Origin: Plakobranchus ocellatus
Lineage: Eukaryota; Mollusca; Gastropoda; Plakobranchidae
Reading direction: 5' to 3'
DNA length: 34,992 nt
Assembly (NCBI GenBank): GCA_019648995.1
Contig: BLXT01001920.1
Span: 62,102-97,093, forward strand
A program made the translations under genes and the position numbers. Position 1 is the first letter of the stretch; every line of letters starts with the position of its first letter. Of the stretch, positions 34,690-34,992 are shown piece after piece. The notes beneath the pieces were generated by a model. The model was given only the letters and a program-made list of their open reading frames with translations, searched no databases and was not told the DNA's origin.

Positions 34690-34992
34690 CTGTAAACAAG
34701 AGGGAAAAAAAAAATCATTTTCTAATACCCAACTAAAAATTGCCACGCTCATTCAACATTCACCTGGATCAATTTTTGGGGAGTTTCATTTTTTCGCTTT
34801 ATTTATACTCTCCAGCCTTTTCTACATCTTCTGCAATAATTCTTGATTAGTTTCATTCCCAATATCCATGTTTTAAAAACGAAAACTCACATGATGAAAA
34901 AGTATCATAGTAAGTGTGCCGATATAGTTTTTCTTAGTTTTCTCAAAACCACCAAATCATTTTGTTGGTTTTTTTTTTTTTTTTTTTTTTTT
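34690..34992. other. FBXO7 intron sequence to window edge
   Basis: No exon is seen. The intron upstream of exon A (minus strand) continues past the edge, and the window ends in a poly-T run (34970-34992). Confidence 0.6.

Noticed and set aside
34397-34846. 149-codon open frame on plus
   Set aside because: It lies opposite FBXO7 exon A, which has proper splice sites and frame; the plus frame shows no known motif.

Overview
The window is AT-rich, intron-dense animal DNA. Two conserved eukaryotic genes are assembled here exon by exon from splice sites and protein family motifs. No bacterial-style operon, rRNA or CRISPR array is present. The organism looks like an invertebrate, plausibly a mollusc. 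That is inference only, from introns of roughly 0.3-2.4 kb, abundant microsatellites, dispersed TAGATC-type motifs, a tRNA-derived SINE and small TTAA-flanked elements.

Layout. Positions 1-11.2 kb are repeat-rich and mostly non-coding: a minisatellite (1-335), a long AT microsatellite, a possible last exon of an upstream plus-strand gene (1380-1417), a CAT/CAC repeat (4543-4755), a compact hairpin (5410-5479), a diverged 90-bp inverted repeat (6871-7225) and a 675-bp TTAA-flanked inverted-repeat element (10037-10711). Positions 11,202-22,842 on the plus strand hold a complete gene for UBA3, the catalytic subunit of the NEDD8-activating enzyme. It has 15 coding exons, 439 residues and one GC-AG intron. 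Its largest intron carries a SINE with a target-site duplication. Positions 22.8-27.9 kb are the shared downstream region, with a 287-bp assembly gap whose flanks duplicate each other and a piggyBac-like MITE (24,789-25,193). Positions 34,689-27,924 on the minus strand hold the last 12 coding exons (447 residues) of FBXO7, with FP dimerisation domain, F-box and proline-rich tail. Its 5' exons, including the ubiquitin-like domain, lie beyond the right edge.

The two genes are convergent, and both act in ubiquitin-like conjugation. UBA3 (with NAE1) activates NEDD8, which is then attached to cullins. FBXO7 is a substrate receptor of a cullin-1 SCF ligase, whose activity depends on that modification. 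Whether the adjacency means anything is not decided by this sequence.

I found no convincing new biological system. The best second-look items are the two TTAA-flanked elements, the GC-AG intron, the duplicated gap flanks, the 70-nt hairpin and the inverted exon-like repeat.
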